From Rhizobium tropici CIAT 899 (GTDB lineage: Bacteria > Pseudomonadota > Alphaproteobacteria > Rhizobiales > Rhizobiaceae), in the NCBI RefSeq assembly GCF_000330885.1, contig NC_020062.1, forward strand, positions 1,372,374 through 1,436,373: a stretch of DNA of 64,000 nucleotides, given 5' to 3'. Positions 36,824-45,581 of the stretch are shown piece after piece. Both the position numbers and the translations under genes were made by a program. The notes beneath the pieces were generated by a model. The model had not been told where the DNA came from. It saw nothing but the letters and a program-made list of their open reading frames with translations, and did not search any database. The first letter of the stretch is position 1. Every line of letters begins with the position of its first letter.

Positions 36824-37621
36824 ATGGTCGATACCGATATCCTGCTCAGCGTCGAAAGTTTGAGGGCCACCTACAACCACACGATCACGGCACTCACCGA
36901 TGTCAGCTTCAGCGTCAAGCACGGCGAGATCGTCGCCCTGCTCGGCGCCAATGGCGCGGGCAAGACGACGACGCTCAAAGCGCTCTCCAACCTCCTGCCG
37001 GCCGAACGCGGCCAGATCGTTGCGGGACGCATCCACTTCGGCGCAATCGATGTGACTACGGCAAGCCCTGCGGCACTTGTTCGCGCCGGGCTCGTGCAGG
37101 TGCTCGAGGGCCGCCATTGCTTCCGGACCTTGACCGTGGAGGAGAACCTGATCTCCGGCGGGCTTGGCCGCAGTGCGACACGCTCTGAAATCACAGCCGA
37201 TCTCGAAAAAATCTACGCTTTGTTCCCACGCCTCAAAGAAAAGCGCCGCGTGACCTCCGGGCTGACCTCCGGCGGTGAACAGCAGATGACGGCAATCGGC
37301 CGCGCCTTGATGTCGAGGCCGCGTTTGCTCGTCCTCGACGAGCCTTCCATGGGCCTGGCACCGCTTGTCGTCCAGGACATTTTCCGGACATTGCGCCGCC
37401 TGAATGAAGAGGAAAGACTCTCCATTCTCGTGGCCGAACAGAACTCGGCCATCGCGCTGAAATATGCAGATCGTGCCACGATCCTCGAAAACGGTGTCAC
37501 AGCCATCAACGGGGCGGCCGCGGATCTGCGCCAACGCAGTGAGGTGCAAGACCTCTATCTTGGGCGCAAAACGGCGGCCAGCGGCCATCTCGCACCCCTA
37601 GTCCCCGCAACCAATCCATAA
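36824..37621 (+). CDS. Branched-chain-type ABC transporter ATPase (LivF-like)
   Basis: 265 residues from the ATG behind GAGGAGAA; the longer in-frame upstream reading overlaps the binding-protein gene and was rejected. Walker A GANGAGKTT near 42, a signature replaced by TSGGEQQMTAIGRALM near 145, Walker B LLVLDEPSMGLAPL and the LivF-type H-loop VAEQNS are present. A C-terminal tail follows the usual LYLG end. It is the second ATPase of the Liv-type transporter. Confidence 0.92.
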   Translation: MVDTDILLSVESLRATYNHTITALTDVSFSVKHGEIVALLGANGAGKTTTLKALSNLLPAERGQIVAGRIHFGAIDVTTASPAALVRAGLVQVLEGRHCFRTLTVEENLISGGLGRSATRSEITADLEKIYALFPRLKEKRRVTSGLTSGGEQQMTAIGRALMSRPRLLVLDEPSMGLAPLVVQDIFRTLRRLNEEERLSILVAEQNSAIALKYADRATILENGVTAINGAAADLRQRSEVQDLYLGRKTAASGHLAPLVPATNP

Positions 37622-37651
37622 ACCCATCACAGCTGAAGAGGAGAGTTTGAC

Positions 37652-38899
37652 ATGACGATTTCGCAAGTGAAGACCGACGATGCCGCAAAGGCGGTTCCAC
37701 CGGTTGCAAGGCCAACCGAGCCAGCTCACATCATCAAGAGCGATGCCGAGGCGATCGCTGTCGCCAAGAAACTGGCGGCTGAGTTTATCAAGGATTCCGC
37801 CAAGCGTGATCGTGAGCGGATTTGGCCGGCGGCCGAACTCGATGCCTTCTCTCAAAGCGGGCTATGGTCGATCAACGTCCCGAAAAAATTCGGTGGGCCA
37901 GAGGTTTCCTATGCTACGCTCGCAAAGGTGATCGAGATCATTTCTGCCGCCGATTCATCCATCGGCCAGGTCGCCCAAAACCATCTGGGCGTCGTCGCCG
38001 CCATCCGCACCGTCTCCGATGAGGCACAGCAGAAGCTGCTGTTTGGCGAGGTGCTGAAGGGCACTCGTTTCGGCAACGCCTTCTCGGAGTTCGGCTCCAA
38101 GCGGGCTGTCGATTTCGAGACCAGGTTTACCGACGGTGGCGACCATGTGATCGTCAAGGGGCAGAAATTCTATTCCTCAGGCGCACTCCTTGCCCATCTG
38201 GTGCCGATCGTCGCGCTCGATGACGAGGGGCGCGCCTGGTACGCGATTGCCGACCGCGGCGCACCCGGGCTCACCGTCATTGACGATTGGTCGAGCTTCG
38301 GTCAGCGCACGACGCTTTCGGGCACAGTGATCATCGACAACGTCACGGTGCCCAAGACGCATCTGGTGCCAGGCTACAAGGGTTACGACAAGCCGACCGC
38401 GGACGGCGCCATTTTCCAGATCATCCAGGTGGCGGTCGATACCGGCATTGCGCAAGCCGCGATCGACGAAACCATCGACTTCGTGCGCACGAAGAGCCGT
38501 GCCTGGGTGGACAGCGGCCTCGAGCGCGCCTCCGACGATCCCTATACGATCCAGGCCGTCGGCGATCTGACCTTACGCCTACATGCTGCGCAGGCGCTGC
38601 TTGAAAAAGCCGGCTATGCCATCGATCGCGCGGTGGCGAACCCCACCGAGGACAGCGTGGCCGAGGCGCAGATCGTAACAGCCGAGGCAAAAATCCTCTC
38701 CACCGAAATCGCGATTGCCGCCACGAATAAGCTGTTTGAACTGGCTGGAACCCGCTCGACACTTGCTGAACACAATCTCGATCGGCATTGGCGTAACGCC
38801 CGCACGCATACGCTTCACGATCCGGTCCGGTGGAAATACGCCATCCTCGGCAAGTACTTCCTAAATGGTGAAAAGCCACCGCTTCATGCCTGGAGCTAG
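37652..38899 (+). CDS. sfnB: SfnB-like acyl-CoA dehydrogenase-fold flavoprotein
   Basis: 415 residues. It is an acyl-CoA dehydrogenase-fold protein of the SfnB/DszC type: FGGPEVSYATLAKVIEIISAADSSIGQ near 76, GNAFSEFGSK near 146, GQKFYSSGALLAHLV near 170 and RHWRNARTHTLHDPVRWKY near 380, the last being typical of SfnB and DszC. Such enzymes oxidise sulfur compounds with flavin supplied by a reductase. It ends the sulfur operon. No FMN reductase gene survives intact in the window, so one elsewhere must serve both this enzyme and SfnG. Confidence 0.87.
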   Translation: MTISQVKTDDAAKAVPPVARPTEPAHIIKSDAEAIAVAKKLAAEFIKDSAKRDRERIWPAAELDAFSQSGLWSINVPKKFGGPEVSYATLAKVIEIISAADSSIGQVAQNHLGVVAAIRTVSDEAQQKLLFGEVLKGTRFGNAFSEFGSKRAVDFETRFTDGGDHVIVKGQKFYSSGALLAHLVPIVALDDEGRAWYAIADRGAPGLTVIDDWSSFGQRTTLSGTVIIDNVTVPKTHLVPGYKGYDKPTADGAIFQIIQVAVDTGIAQAAIDETIDFVRTKSRAWVDSGLERASDDPYTIQAVGDLTLRLHAAQALLEKAGYAIDRAVANPTEDSVAEAQIVTAEAKILSTEIAIAATNKLFELAGTRSTLAEHNLDRHWRNARTHTLHDPVRWKYAILGKYFLNGEKPPLHAWS

Positions 38900-38980
38900 A
38901 TGCGATGTGAACTGGGCGCGGGCAAAATCTCGCGCCCTCTTATGCAGTAGTGCTATTTAGTGGATTTGGATATAACGGAG

Positions 38981-39709
38981 TTACCCGTCTTTATCCTCCG
39001 AGCGGATATAAACCTGCAGCGTATAGCCGATATGCTCGGTCATCAGAGCGCGTGCACGCTCGATATCGCGGTCGAGGGCGGCGTCCATCAGGGCCGTGTG
39101 ATGCTCGATCGCCATGGCGTCCTGCAGGGCGGCGGCAGCTTCTTCGTAACCGATGGAGAGGCCGGCGGCCGCGCGCTGCGTCGGTGCCAGACCGAGAAAA
39201 CGATGGTGGCGGCGAAGCTGATCCGCGATGGTGGACCGGAAGCGCTGAAGCCAGTTCGATGTCGCAGCACTGACAAGTGCTGCATGAAAGGCATTGTGCT
39301 TCTCGTCCCATTCGTCCGCCATTTCGTCGGAGGGGGACCCAAGCACGATCTTGCAGCGCGACAGACGGTAATGCGCCGTCACAACAGCCGATTCCCAATC
39401 CGGCCCGCCCTTCTCGATCGATTCCATGAAAAGCGGCAGTTCCACGATCATGCGTGCCCGCGTCAGATCCTCCAGTTCGGCGCGCGATACGGGGGCGACC
39501 GCAAAGCCGCGATTGCTGACCGCGGTAACCAGCTTTTCAGCTTCCAGCCGCGACAGCGCCTCGCGTAGCGGCGTCCAGCCGACGCCGTAGGTATCCCGAA
39601 GCATGCTCAACCTCAGCGAGGCACCCGGCCTTAACCTGGTATTGAGGATGTCGCGTCGCAGCAGCCAGTAAGCCGCCTCCGTCTTGCTTAGGGCATCCGT
39701 GTCTTGCAT
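38981..39709 (-). CDS. GntR-family regulator with FCD domain (kynurenine locus)
   Basis: 242 residues. The winged helix (LLRRDILNTRLRPGASLRLS then MLRDTYGVGWTPLREALSRL) is followed by an FCD domain with HNAFHAALV and DHR-like metal-ligand candidates. It is transcribed away from the tryptophan/kynurenine transporter genes across a 183-base gap carrying two copies of a TTATATATAA palindrome, one 31 bases from its own start. It is the likely local regulator, probably a repressor released by kynurenine or a related compound; the effector is inference. Confidence 0.87.
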   Translation of the reverse strand: MQDTDALSKTEAAYWLLRRDILNTRLRPGASLRLSMLRDTYGVGWTPLREALSRLEAEKLVTAVSNRGFAVAPVSRAELEDLTRARMIVELPLFMESIEKGGPDWESAVVTAHYRLSRCKIVLGSPSDEMADEWDEKHNAFHAALVSAATSNWLQRFRSTIADQLRRHHRFLGLAPTQRAAAGLSIGYEEAAAALQDAMAIEHHTALMDAALDRDIERARALMTEHIGYTLQVYIRSEDKDG

Positions 39710-39739
39710 GATCCTCGTCCCAGTCCCCTCAGGCTCGGA

Positions 39740-39777
39740 TTATATATAAAATCATTTGCCGCCCAAATTATATATAA
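39740..39777. promoter_or_regulatory. Paired TTATATATAA palindromes between regulator and transporter
   Basis: Two perfect 10-base palindromes TTATATATAA at 39740-39749 and 39768-39777 (extended ATTATATATAAAA in both), centred 28 bases apart. They sit where an FCD-type GntR regulator would control both divergent genes. A weaker relative (ATATCATATAT) lies at 39794. Confidence 0.6.
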
Positions 39778-39892
39778 AACCTCTCTATCGTGAATATCAT
39801 ATATCGCAAATTGACAGGCTTGCGGCAGTCGCTATGATCCCCCGTCAAGAGAGCCGATGGAACACGGCTCCTTGTCTATCCGGGAGGAAAAT

Positions 39893-40879
39893 ATGCTGAG
39901 ATCTACATCTAAATGGCTCTCCGGCCTCGTGGTTGCCGGCGCGTTCGTTGCCAGTGTTGCGACGGCATCGGCCGAACCGATCAAGATCGCAATCGCCAAT
40001 TTCGGGGAACATCCGCAGCTCAATGCTTCGATCGCCGGCTTCAAGAAGGCGCTCGCCGACAACGGCTTCATCGAAGGCAAGGATGTCGTCTACTCCGAGA
40101 GCAATACGAGCTTCGACGCCTCGCTCGTTCCGCAAATGATCGCCAAGCTGCAGTCCGAACATCCGAAGCTGATGTACACGGTCACCACGCCCGTGTCGCA
40201 GATCGCCAAGAAGGCGCTCGCCGGCTCCGGCATTCCGATCGTCTTTACTGCCGTCACCGATCCCGTCGCCGCCAAGCTCGTGCCGTCCTGGGACGCAGGC
40301 GACGCTGGCATCACCGGATCGAGCGATCTGCAGGACATCTCCGCGATCCTGACCTTTACCAAGAAGCTGCTTCCGAATGCCAAGCGTATCGGCATTCCCT
40401 ACAATCCGGGCGAAGCCAACGACGTGGCGCTGCTCGACAAGGTCAAGGCGGCCGCTCCGGCAGCCGGCTTCGAAGTGGTTCCCGTCGGCGTCGACAATGT
40501 CAATGACATCCAGCAGCGCATCGCATCGCTCGCAGGCAAGGCGGATGTGATCTATACGCCCGCTTCCAATCTGCTGCAGCCGGCAATCCCCGCCGTTGCC
40601 GCTGCCGCCCGCCAGGCACAGATCCCGATCGTCAACTCCGACGACGCGGCTGTTCGCAACGGCGTCGTTCCGGCAAGCTTTGCCGTCAACTACGAGCAGG
40701 TTGGCAAAAACGCCGGCAAGATCGCCGCGCAGATCTTGAAGGGTGCCGATCCGAAGACGATCAAGCCCTCCGTTCCCGCCTATAAGGACCACGCGCCGCT
40801 GATCAACAAGGCCGTGTTGAAAGCCTTCGGCGCCGAGGTTCCGGCTTCGCTTGCCGATTGCAATTGCTTCACGAAGTAA
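39893..40879 (+). CDS. TrpX-type ABC transporter binding protein (COG2984 family)
   Basis: About 328 residues from the ATG behind GGGAGGAAAAT; it opens the signal peptide (MLRSTSKWLSGLVVAGAFVA, cleaved near ATASAE). The mature protein has IKIAIANFGEHPQLNASIAG, GFIEGKDVVYSESN, IPIVFTAVTDPVAAKLVPSW near 112 and YTPASNLLQPAIPAV near 222, as in TrpX-like proteins that bind tryptophan or other aromatic amino acids. It heads the kynurenine operon, so kynurenine or formylkynurenine is a likely ligand. A C-terminal CNCF pair is unusual. Confidence 0.85.
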   Translation: MLRSTSKWLSGLVVAGAFVASVATASAEPIKIAIANFGEHPQLNASIAGFKKALADNGFIEGKDVVYSESNTSFDASLVPQMIAKLQSEHPKLMYTVTTPVSQIAKKALAGSGIPIVFTAVTDPVAAKLVPSWDAGDAGITGSSDLQDISAILTFTKKLLPNAKRIGIPYNPGEANDVALLDKVKAAAPAAGFEVVPVGVDNVNDIQQRIASLAGKADVIYTPASNLLQPAIPAVAAAARQAQIPIVNSDDAAVRNGVVPASFAVNYEQVGKNAGKIAAQILKGADPKTIKPSVPAYKDHAPLINKAVLKAFGAEVPASLADCNCFTK

Positions 40880-40895
40880 TAGGCGGCATCCTCTA

Positions 40896-41000
40896 CTGCA
40901 TAATTCCTTAAATCGACATCGGTTTAGGGATAGAATTGTGCAGCAGATTTAAAGTGCTACAGCGACCTTTGCGCGTCACATGTGATGCGCGGCGCTGTAG
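40896..41000. repeat. Rhizobial intergenic mosaic repeat (RIME-like), 105 bp
   Basis: Two large imperfect hairpins in tandem: CTGCATAATTCCTTAAATCG folding with the matching TTTAGGGATAGAATTGTGCAG, then CTACAGCG...GCGCGTC folding with GATGCGCGGCGCTGTAG. The length and two-palindrome layout match RIME-type elements scattered between genes in Rhizobiaceae. It lies between the binding-protein and ATPase genes and may work as a transcription or stability barrier there. Confidence 0.7.
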
Positions 41001-41070
41001 GATCAATCCGATCCATGGCGGCGTCAGGGGTGCCGCCATTTCATAACCCTATACTGCAGGGGAGGCACGG

Positions 41071-41850
41071 ATGCTGGATATCAAATCCGCGCGCAAGGTT
41101 TTCTATAAAGGCCAGCCCGACGAGAAGGTCGCGCTCGACGGCCTGACGCTCTCCCTTAAAACAGGCGAATTCGGCGTCGTGATCGGCTCGAACGGCGCCG
41201 GCAAGAGCAGCATGCTGAATGCGATTTCGGGCGCTCTCAGCCTCGATTCCGGTCAGATCCTCATCAACGGCAACGACGTCACAGGCATGCCGGTCCACAA
41301 GCGCGCCGCGCGGCTTGCCCGCGTGTTCCAGGACCCGATGAAGGGCACCGCCGCCAGCATGACGGTCGGCGAGAACATGCTTCTCGCGGAACTGCGCGGC
41401 AAGAGCAGAGGATTTCGTCCCGGCCTGAATGCCGGCCGCCTCGCGGCCTACAAGGAGCGCCTGGCCGTGCTTGGTCTCGGCCTCGAAAACCGGCTGGACA
41501 CCAAGGTCGAGCTCCTTTCGGGCGGCCAGCGCCAATCGCTATCCCTCATCATGGCAGTCGGCGGTTCGCCCGACGTGCTTTTGCTGGATGAACATACGGC
41601 CGCGCTCGATCCGCGCACCGCCGATATCGTCATGCAGGCAACGGTACGCACGGTCGAGGCGCTGAAGCTGACGACCCTCATGGTGACGCACAACATGCAG
41701 CACGCCGTCGATTTCGGGGACAGCATCATCATGCTCGATGCCGGCCGCGTGCATCTTGAAATTACCGGCGAAGGCAAGCGGCGCATCACCGTGCCCGAGT
41801 TGATCGGCCACTTCGCCGTCAAGACCGACCGAATGCTGCTGGTGAGCTGA
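41071..41850 (+). CDS. TrpX-associated ABC transporter ATPase (COG1101 family)
   Basis: 259 residues. Walker A GSNGAGKSS near 43, signature LSGGQRQSLSL near 150, Walker B VLLLDEHTAALDPR and the H-loop VTHNM are intact; DEH replaces the usual DEP, typical for this family. It follows the mosaic repeat and is 4 bases from the permease gene. It energises the aromatic amino-acid-type transporter. Confidence 0.9.
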   Translation: MLDIKSARKVFYKGQPDEKVALDGLTLSLKTGEFGVVIGSNGAGKSSMLNAISGALSLDSGQILINGNDVTGMPVHKRAARLARVFQDPMKGTAASMTVGENMLLAELRGKSRGFRPGLNAGRLAAYKERLAVLGLGLENRLDTKVELLSGGQRQSLSLIMAVGGSPDVLLLDEHTAALDPRTADIVMQATVRTVEALKLTTLMVTHNMQHAVDFGDSIIMLDAGRVHLEITGEGKRRITVPELIGHFAVKTDRMLLVS

Positions 41851-41854
41851 GATC

Positions 41855-42781
41855 ATGATGGACTTCATTCAGACAACCGTTTCGAGCTTCGTCTCGCTCA
41901 TCCCGGTCACGCTGGCCCAGAGCTTCATCCTGAGCTTCGTCGTCCTCGGCATCATGATCCCGTTCCGGATGCTGAGCTTTCCGGATCTGACCAGTGAAGG
42001 CGCGTTTCCGCTCGGCGGCTGCGTCTGCGGTATTCTGCTTGCCGCCGGCGTCGCACCACCGCTGGCGATCGCCGTCGCGTTCGTCGTCGGCCTTGCCGCC
42101 GGCTGCTGCACGGCCTTCATTCACCTGCGCTTCCGCATTCATACGCTGCTCGCCGGCATCCTGATGTCGACGATGCTTTATAGCGTCAATCTCGGCATCA
42201 TGGGCAAATCGAACCTCTCCGTCTTCGGCTCGCCGACTGTGTTCGACTGGGTACCCTTCACGACGCCGGGCTTTCCCGCGAGCAAGATCGTCATCGCCGG
42301 CCTGCTGGCCGTCATCGTGTTGATCGCCCTCAATCTCTATTTCAAGACGGAAAAGGGCACAGCCATGCGTGCCGTCGGCTCCAATCCCGACATGGCCGAG
42401 GCGCAGGGTATCAATGTCTGGGCCGCCACCATCGGCGGCGTCGGCATCGCCAGCGCCTTTTCAGCCGCAAGCGGTGCGCTGATGGTGCAATCGCAGGGCT
42501 TTGCCGACGTCAACATGGGTATCGGCATCCTGATCAACGGCCTTGCCGCGCTCATGATCGGCGAAGCCTTTACCGGCAAGCAGACCGTGTTGCGTCAGCT
42601 ACTGGCGCCGTTCGTCGGCTCCGTCATCTACTATCAGCTGGTGTCGCTGTGCCTTGCCGCCGGGATGCCGCCGCCGAACCTGAAGCTCGCCACCGGCCTT
42701 TTCGTGCTTATCATGCTGGCACTGCCGAGCATCCGCCGCAGCCGCGGCGGAGCTGCCACCCGAGAAACCATTCGCGAATAG
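41855..42781 (+). CDS. TrpX-associated ABC transporter permease (COG4120 family)
   Basis: 308 residues with about eight membrane segments. FRMLSFPDLTSEGAFPLGGCV near 31, TAMRAVGSNPDMAEAQGINV near 168 and LINGLAALMIGEAFTG near 226 are family motifs related to RbsC-type permeases. It sits between its ATPase and the kynureninase gene (19 bases apart), so uptake and breakdown of the substrate are expressed together. Confidence 0.9.
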   Translation: MMDFIQTTVSSFVSLIPVTLAQSFILSFVVLGIMIPFRMLSFPDLTSEGAFPLGGCVCGILLAAGVAPPLAIAVAFVVGLAAGCCTAFIHLRFRIHTLLAGILMSTMLYSVNLGIMGKSNLSVFGSPTVFDWVPFTTPGFPASKIVIAGLLAVIVLIALNLYFKTEKGTAMRAVGSNPDMAEAQGINVWAATIGGVGIASAFSAASGALMVQSQGFADVNMGIGILINGLAALMIGEAFTGKQTVLRQLLAPFVGSVIYYQLVSLCLAAGMPPPNLKLATGLFVLIMLALPSIRRSRGGAATRETIRE

Positions 42782-42800
42782 ATTACGAGGCAACGACATC

Positions 42801-44048
42801 ATGGATAGCCTTCCCGATCTCGCCGCCGTCGAGGCCATGGACGAGGCCGACCCGCTGCGCGTCTTCCGCAGCCGCTTCGCCCTGCCCGCCGGCGTCATCT
42901 ATCTCGACGGCAATTCGCTCGGTGCAGCCTCGCACGAGGTCTTTGCAGAAGTGCGCCAGGCCGCCATGGAAGAATGGGGCAACGGCCTGATCCGCAGCTG
43001 GAACAGCGCCGGATGGTTTCATCTGCCGCTGGAACTCGGCGACCGCGTCGGCCGGCTAATCGGCGCCGCCGAAGGCCAGACCGTCGTCACCGACTCCACC
43101 TCGATCAACATCTACAAGACGCTTCATGCGGCGCTCGCAATGCGACCGGGCCGCAACGTGATCGTGGCAGAGGGCGACAGTTTCCCGACCGATATCTACA
43201 TGGCCGAAGGCGTCCTTTCGACGCGCCCCGGTATCACGCTCCGCCTTGAAGGCCGTGATGCCAGCACCATCGAGGAGCTGATCGACGACAGCGTCGCCGT
43301 CGTCCTCGTCAATCACGTCAACTACAAGAGCGGCGAACTGCGCGACATGGCGGCGCTGACGAAGCGCATTCAGGCGGCCGGCGCGCTCGTCATTTGGGAT
43401 CTGTGCCACAGCGCCGGCGCTCTGCCCGTCGATCTCGACGGTGCCGATGCCGATTTTGCTGTCGGCTGCACTTACAAATATCTGAATGGCGGTCCGGGGG
43501 CGCCGGCCTTCATCTATGCGGCGAAGCGTCATCACGCATCGATCGTTCAGCCGCTCAGCGGCTGGTGGGGCCACGCCCGCCCCTTTGCCTTCGAACAGAG
43601 CTTCGATGGCGATGCCGGTATCAAGCGTTTCCTCTGCGGCACCCAGCCAATCCTGTCGCTTCGGGCTCTGAAAGGGGCGCTCTCCATCTGGGACGAGGTG
43701 GACATGGAAGCCTTGCGCCGGAAGAGCATAGCGCTGACCGATCTCTTCATCCGCCTGGTCGAAACCAAATGCGGCCAATATGGTGTCGAGCTCGAGACGA
43801 CGCGCGACAGCGAGAAGCGCGGCAGCCAGGTCTCCTTCATCCATAGCAACGCCTATGAAGTCATGCAGGCGCTGATCGAGCGCGGCGTTATCGGCGACTT
43901 CCGCGCCCCGTCGACATTGCGCTTCGGCTTCACGCCGCTCTATGTCTCATATCACGACGTCTGGCGCGCCGTGACGGTGCTTGAGGATATCCTGAGCAGC
44001 GGATCATGGAAGGATGCGCGCTTTGCGGTGCGCGGGGCCGTGACCTGA
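42801..44048 (+). CDS. kynU: Kynureninase
   Basis: 415 residues, usual length. PLP-dependent class V fold: the LDGNSLG opening near 35, the TDSTSINIYKTLHAAL segment near 95, DLCHSAGALPVDL near 200 holding the cofactor aspartate, and the Schiff-base lysine near 226 in CTYKYLNGGPGAPAF; the C-terminal FRAPSTLRFGFTPLYVSY motif is also standard. It splits L-kynurenine to anthranilate and L-alanine (3-hydroxykynurenine is also a substrate). It is followed after 34 bases by a formamidase-like hydrolase. No anthranilate-degrading gene is seen here. Confidence 0.93.
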   Translation: MDSLPDLAAVEAMDEADPLRVFRSRFALPAGVIYLDGNSLGAASHEVFAEVRQAAMEEWGNGLIRSWNSAGWFHLPLELGDRVGRLIGAAEGQTVVTDSTSINIYKTLHAALAMRPGRNVIVAEGDSFPTDIYMAEGVLSTRPGITLRLEGRDASTIEELIDDSVAVVLVNHVNYKSGELRDMAALTKRIQAAGALVIWDLCHSAGALPVDLDGADADFAVGCTYKYLNGGPGAPAFIYAAKRHHASIVQPLSGWWGHARPFAFEQSFDGDAGIKRFLCGTQPILSLRALKGALSIWDEVDMEALRRKSIALTDLFIRLVETKCGQYGVELETTRDSEKRGSQVSFIHSNAYEVMQALIERGVIGDFRAPSTLRFGFTPLYVSYHDVWRAVTVLEDILSSGSWKDARFAVRGAVT

Positions 44049-44082
44049 TACGAATATCGGCAGCCGGAAGAAGGAGGCGGAG

Positions 44083-44913
44083 ATGAGCTATTTCACGGTC
44101 ACCGATTGGGACGCCGCCTATACCAACGGCGCTTATATCGTCGACGGCGATCGATGGCCGGCCGCCTGGGTCGAGCCGGCGAAGTCTTTCCGCGACAGGC
44201 TGACAACCGCGGGACGCGCAAAACTCGATCTGGCGTATGGTCCTGCGGAGCGCAATCGCTTCGATCTCTTTCTGCCCGAAGGCCAGCCGCAGGGATTGGT
44301 GGTCTTCGTCCATGGCGGTTACTGGCTGCAACTGGACAAAAGCTACTGGTCGCACCTGGCCGCCGGCTCGATTGCTAGAGGATACGCGGTCGCGATCCCG
44401 TCCTACACGCTCTGCCCGGAAAATCGCATCGCCGGGATCGGCAAGGAGATTGCGGCCGCGATCACGAAAGCAGCCGAGCTCGTCGGCGGCCCTATCGTTT
44501 TGACGGGTCATTCGGCCGGCGGTCAGCTCGTCGCCCGCATGATGACGACGACATCGCCGCTCGGTGAGACAATCCGCAAACGCATTCGCCACGTCGTTGC
44601 CATTTCCGGCCTTCATGACCTGCGCCCGATCATGAAGCGCAGCATGAACGAGCAGCTTCGCATCGATGCCACCGAGGCAAGGGCTGAGAGCCCTGCTTTG
44701 CTCGAACCGGTCGAAACCGTCCACCTCACCTGCTGGGTCGGCGGCGCCGAACGCGCCGAATTCGTCCGCCAGAATGCGCTGCTCGCCAATATCTGGACAG
44801 GACTTGGCGCTGCCACTGAGGTGGTGGTGGAGCCCGACAAGCATCACTATTCGATTCTGGATGGCCTCATCGAGGCCGAACATCCGCTGACGCGGGCCTT
44901 GCTAGCCGAATAA
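44083..44913 (+). CDS. Alpha/beta hydrolase, probable kynurenine formamidase
   Basis: 276 residues. The oxyanion-hole motif VVFVHGGYWLQLDKS near 76 and the nucleophile elbow LTGHSAGGQLVARM near 142 (catalytic Ser in GHSAGG), with a late His near VEPDKHHYSIL, match the HGGYW class of AFMID-type arylformamidases. This family converts N-formylkynurenine to kynurenine. It is distinct from the metal-dependent KynB family, so no kyn symbol is given. Position directly after kynureninase strongly supports the role. Confidence 0.85.
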   Translation: MSYFTVTDWDAAYTNGAYIVDGDRWPAAWVEPAKSFRDRLTTAGRAKLDLAYGPAERNRFDLFLPEGQPQGLVVFVHGGYWLQLDKSYWSHLAAGSIARGYAVAIPSYTLCPENRIAGIGKEIAAAITKAAELVGGPIVLTGHSAGGQLVARMMTTTSPLGETIRKRIRHVVAISGLHDLRPIMKRSMNEQLRIDATEARAESPALLEPVETVHLTCWVGGAERAEFVRQNALLANIWTGLGAATEVVVEPDKHHYSILDGLIEAEHPLTRALLAE

Positions 44914-44938
44914 CGTTTTCGCAGTCGGACAAGAGAGG

Positions 44939-44967
44939 TGCCCTCGGCGCTATCCGCGCCGAGGGCA
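44939..44967. terminator. Bidirectional-type stem-loop between convergent genes
   Basis: TGCCCTCGGCGC and GCGCCGAGGGCA form a perfect 12-bp stem with a five-base loop, between the formamidase (rightward) and the VOC gene (leftward). It probably ends both transcripts, though the T tract is weak. Confidence 0.6.
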
Positions 44968-44993
44968 TTCCGTTAGCCGCGATTGAGATAGTG

Positions 44994-45425
44994 TCAGTTA
45001 TTGACAGGCGCATTCATTGCCCAGGCGACGCCGAATGGGTCGCGGAGCTGGCCCCAGCGATCACCCCAGAACATCACCTGCGGCTCGACGACCACTTCGG
45101 CTCCGGCATCGACGGCACGCTGCCACCAGAAATCGAGGTCATCGACGACGAGCTGCATCGTGAAGGACTGCGGCTTTTCCAGCGCATGGCCATATTCCGG
45201 AAAAGCGTCGCCGAGCATGACCGAACTGCCGTTGATATAGAGATGAATATGCATGGTCCGGCCCTTTTCATCGACCGGATACATGAAGGCCTGTTCGGCA
45301 CCGAAAGCGCGCTTGTAGAATTCGGCGGCCTTCACAGCGCCGTCTACCGTCAAATAAGCCACGACGCCGCCGCGAACCGGCACGCGCGGCGGCTGGAACT
45401 GCGTCTGATCTGCTGCATCGGTCAT
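44994..45425 (-). CDS. VOC-family (PhnB/glyoxalase-like) protein
   Basis: 143 residues with two beta-alpha-beta-beta-beta modules: GGVVAYLTVDGAVKAAEFYKRAFGAE near 18, then MHIHLYINGSSVMLGDAFPE near 57, and FTMQLVVDDLDFWW with WGDRWGQLRDPFGVAWA near 120. The latter is typical of PhnB-like members, whose function is mostly unknown. It is a single gene with no obvious partner; the substrate is unknown. Confidence 0.82.
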   Translation of the reverse strand: MTDAADQTQFQPPRVPVRGGVVAYLTVDGAVKAAEFYKRAFGAEQAFMYPVDEKGRTMHIHLYINGSSVMLGDAFPEYGHALEKPQSFTMQLVVDDLDFWWQRAVDAGAEVVVEPQVMFWGDRWGQLRDPFGVAWAMNAPVNN

Positions 45426-45581
45426 GTTCGTCTCCTTGGGAACGGTTCTAGGTGTCGTGCCCTTTCGAAGGGCTGCTCCAAGGACGTTGGCCGATCATCC
45501 TTCCCGACAACCGGCGCCGAATTTTTTCGATTGTTTCTCGCGCGCCGCTCCAGCCTTCGGCGACCATCCACGCGCTGACAT

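Noticed and set aside
40896..41000. CRISPR or tRNA-like structure
   Set aside because: There are two different hairpins, no repeated spacer array and no anticodon arm; a rhizobial mosaic repeat fits better.
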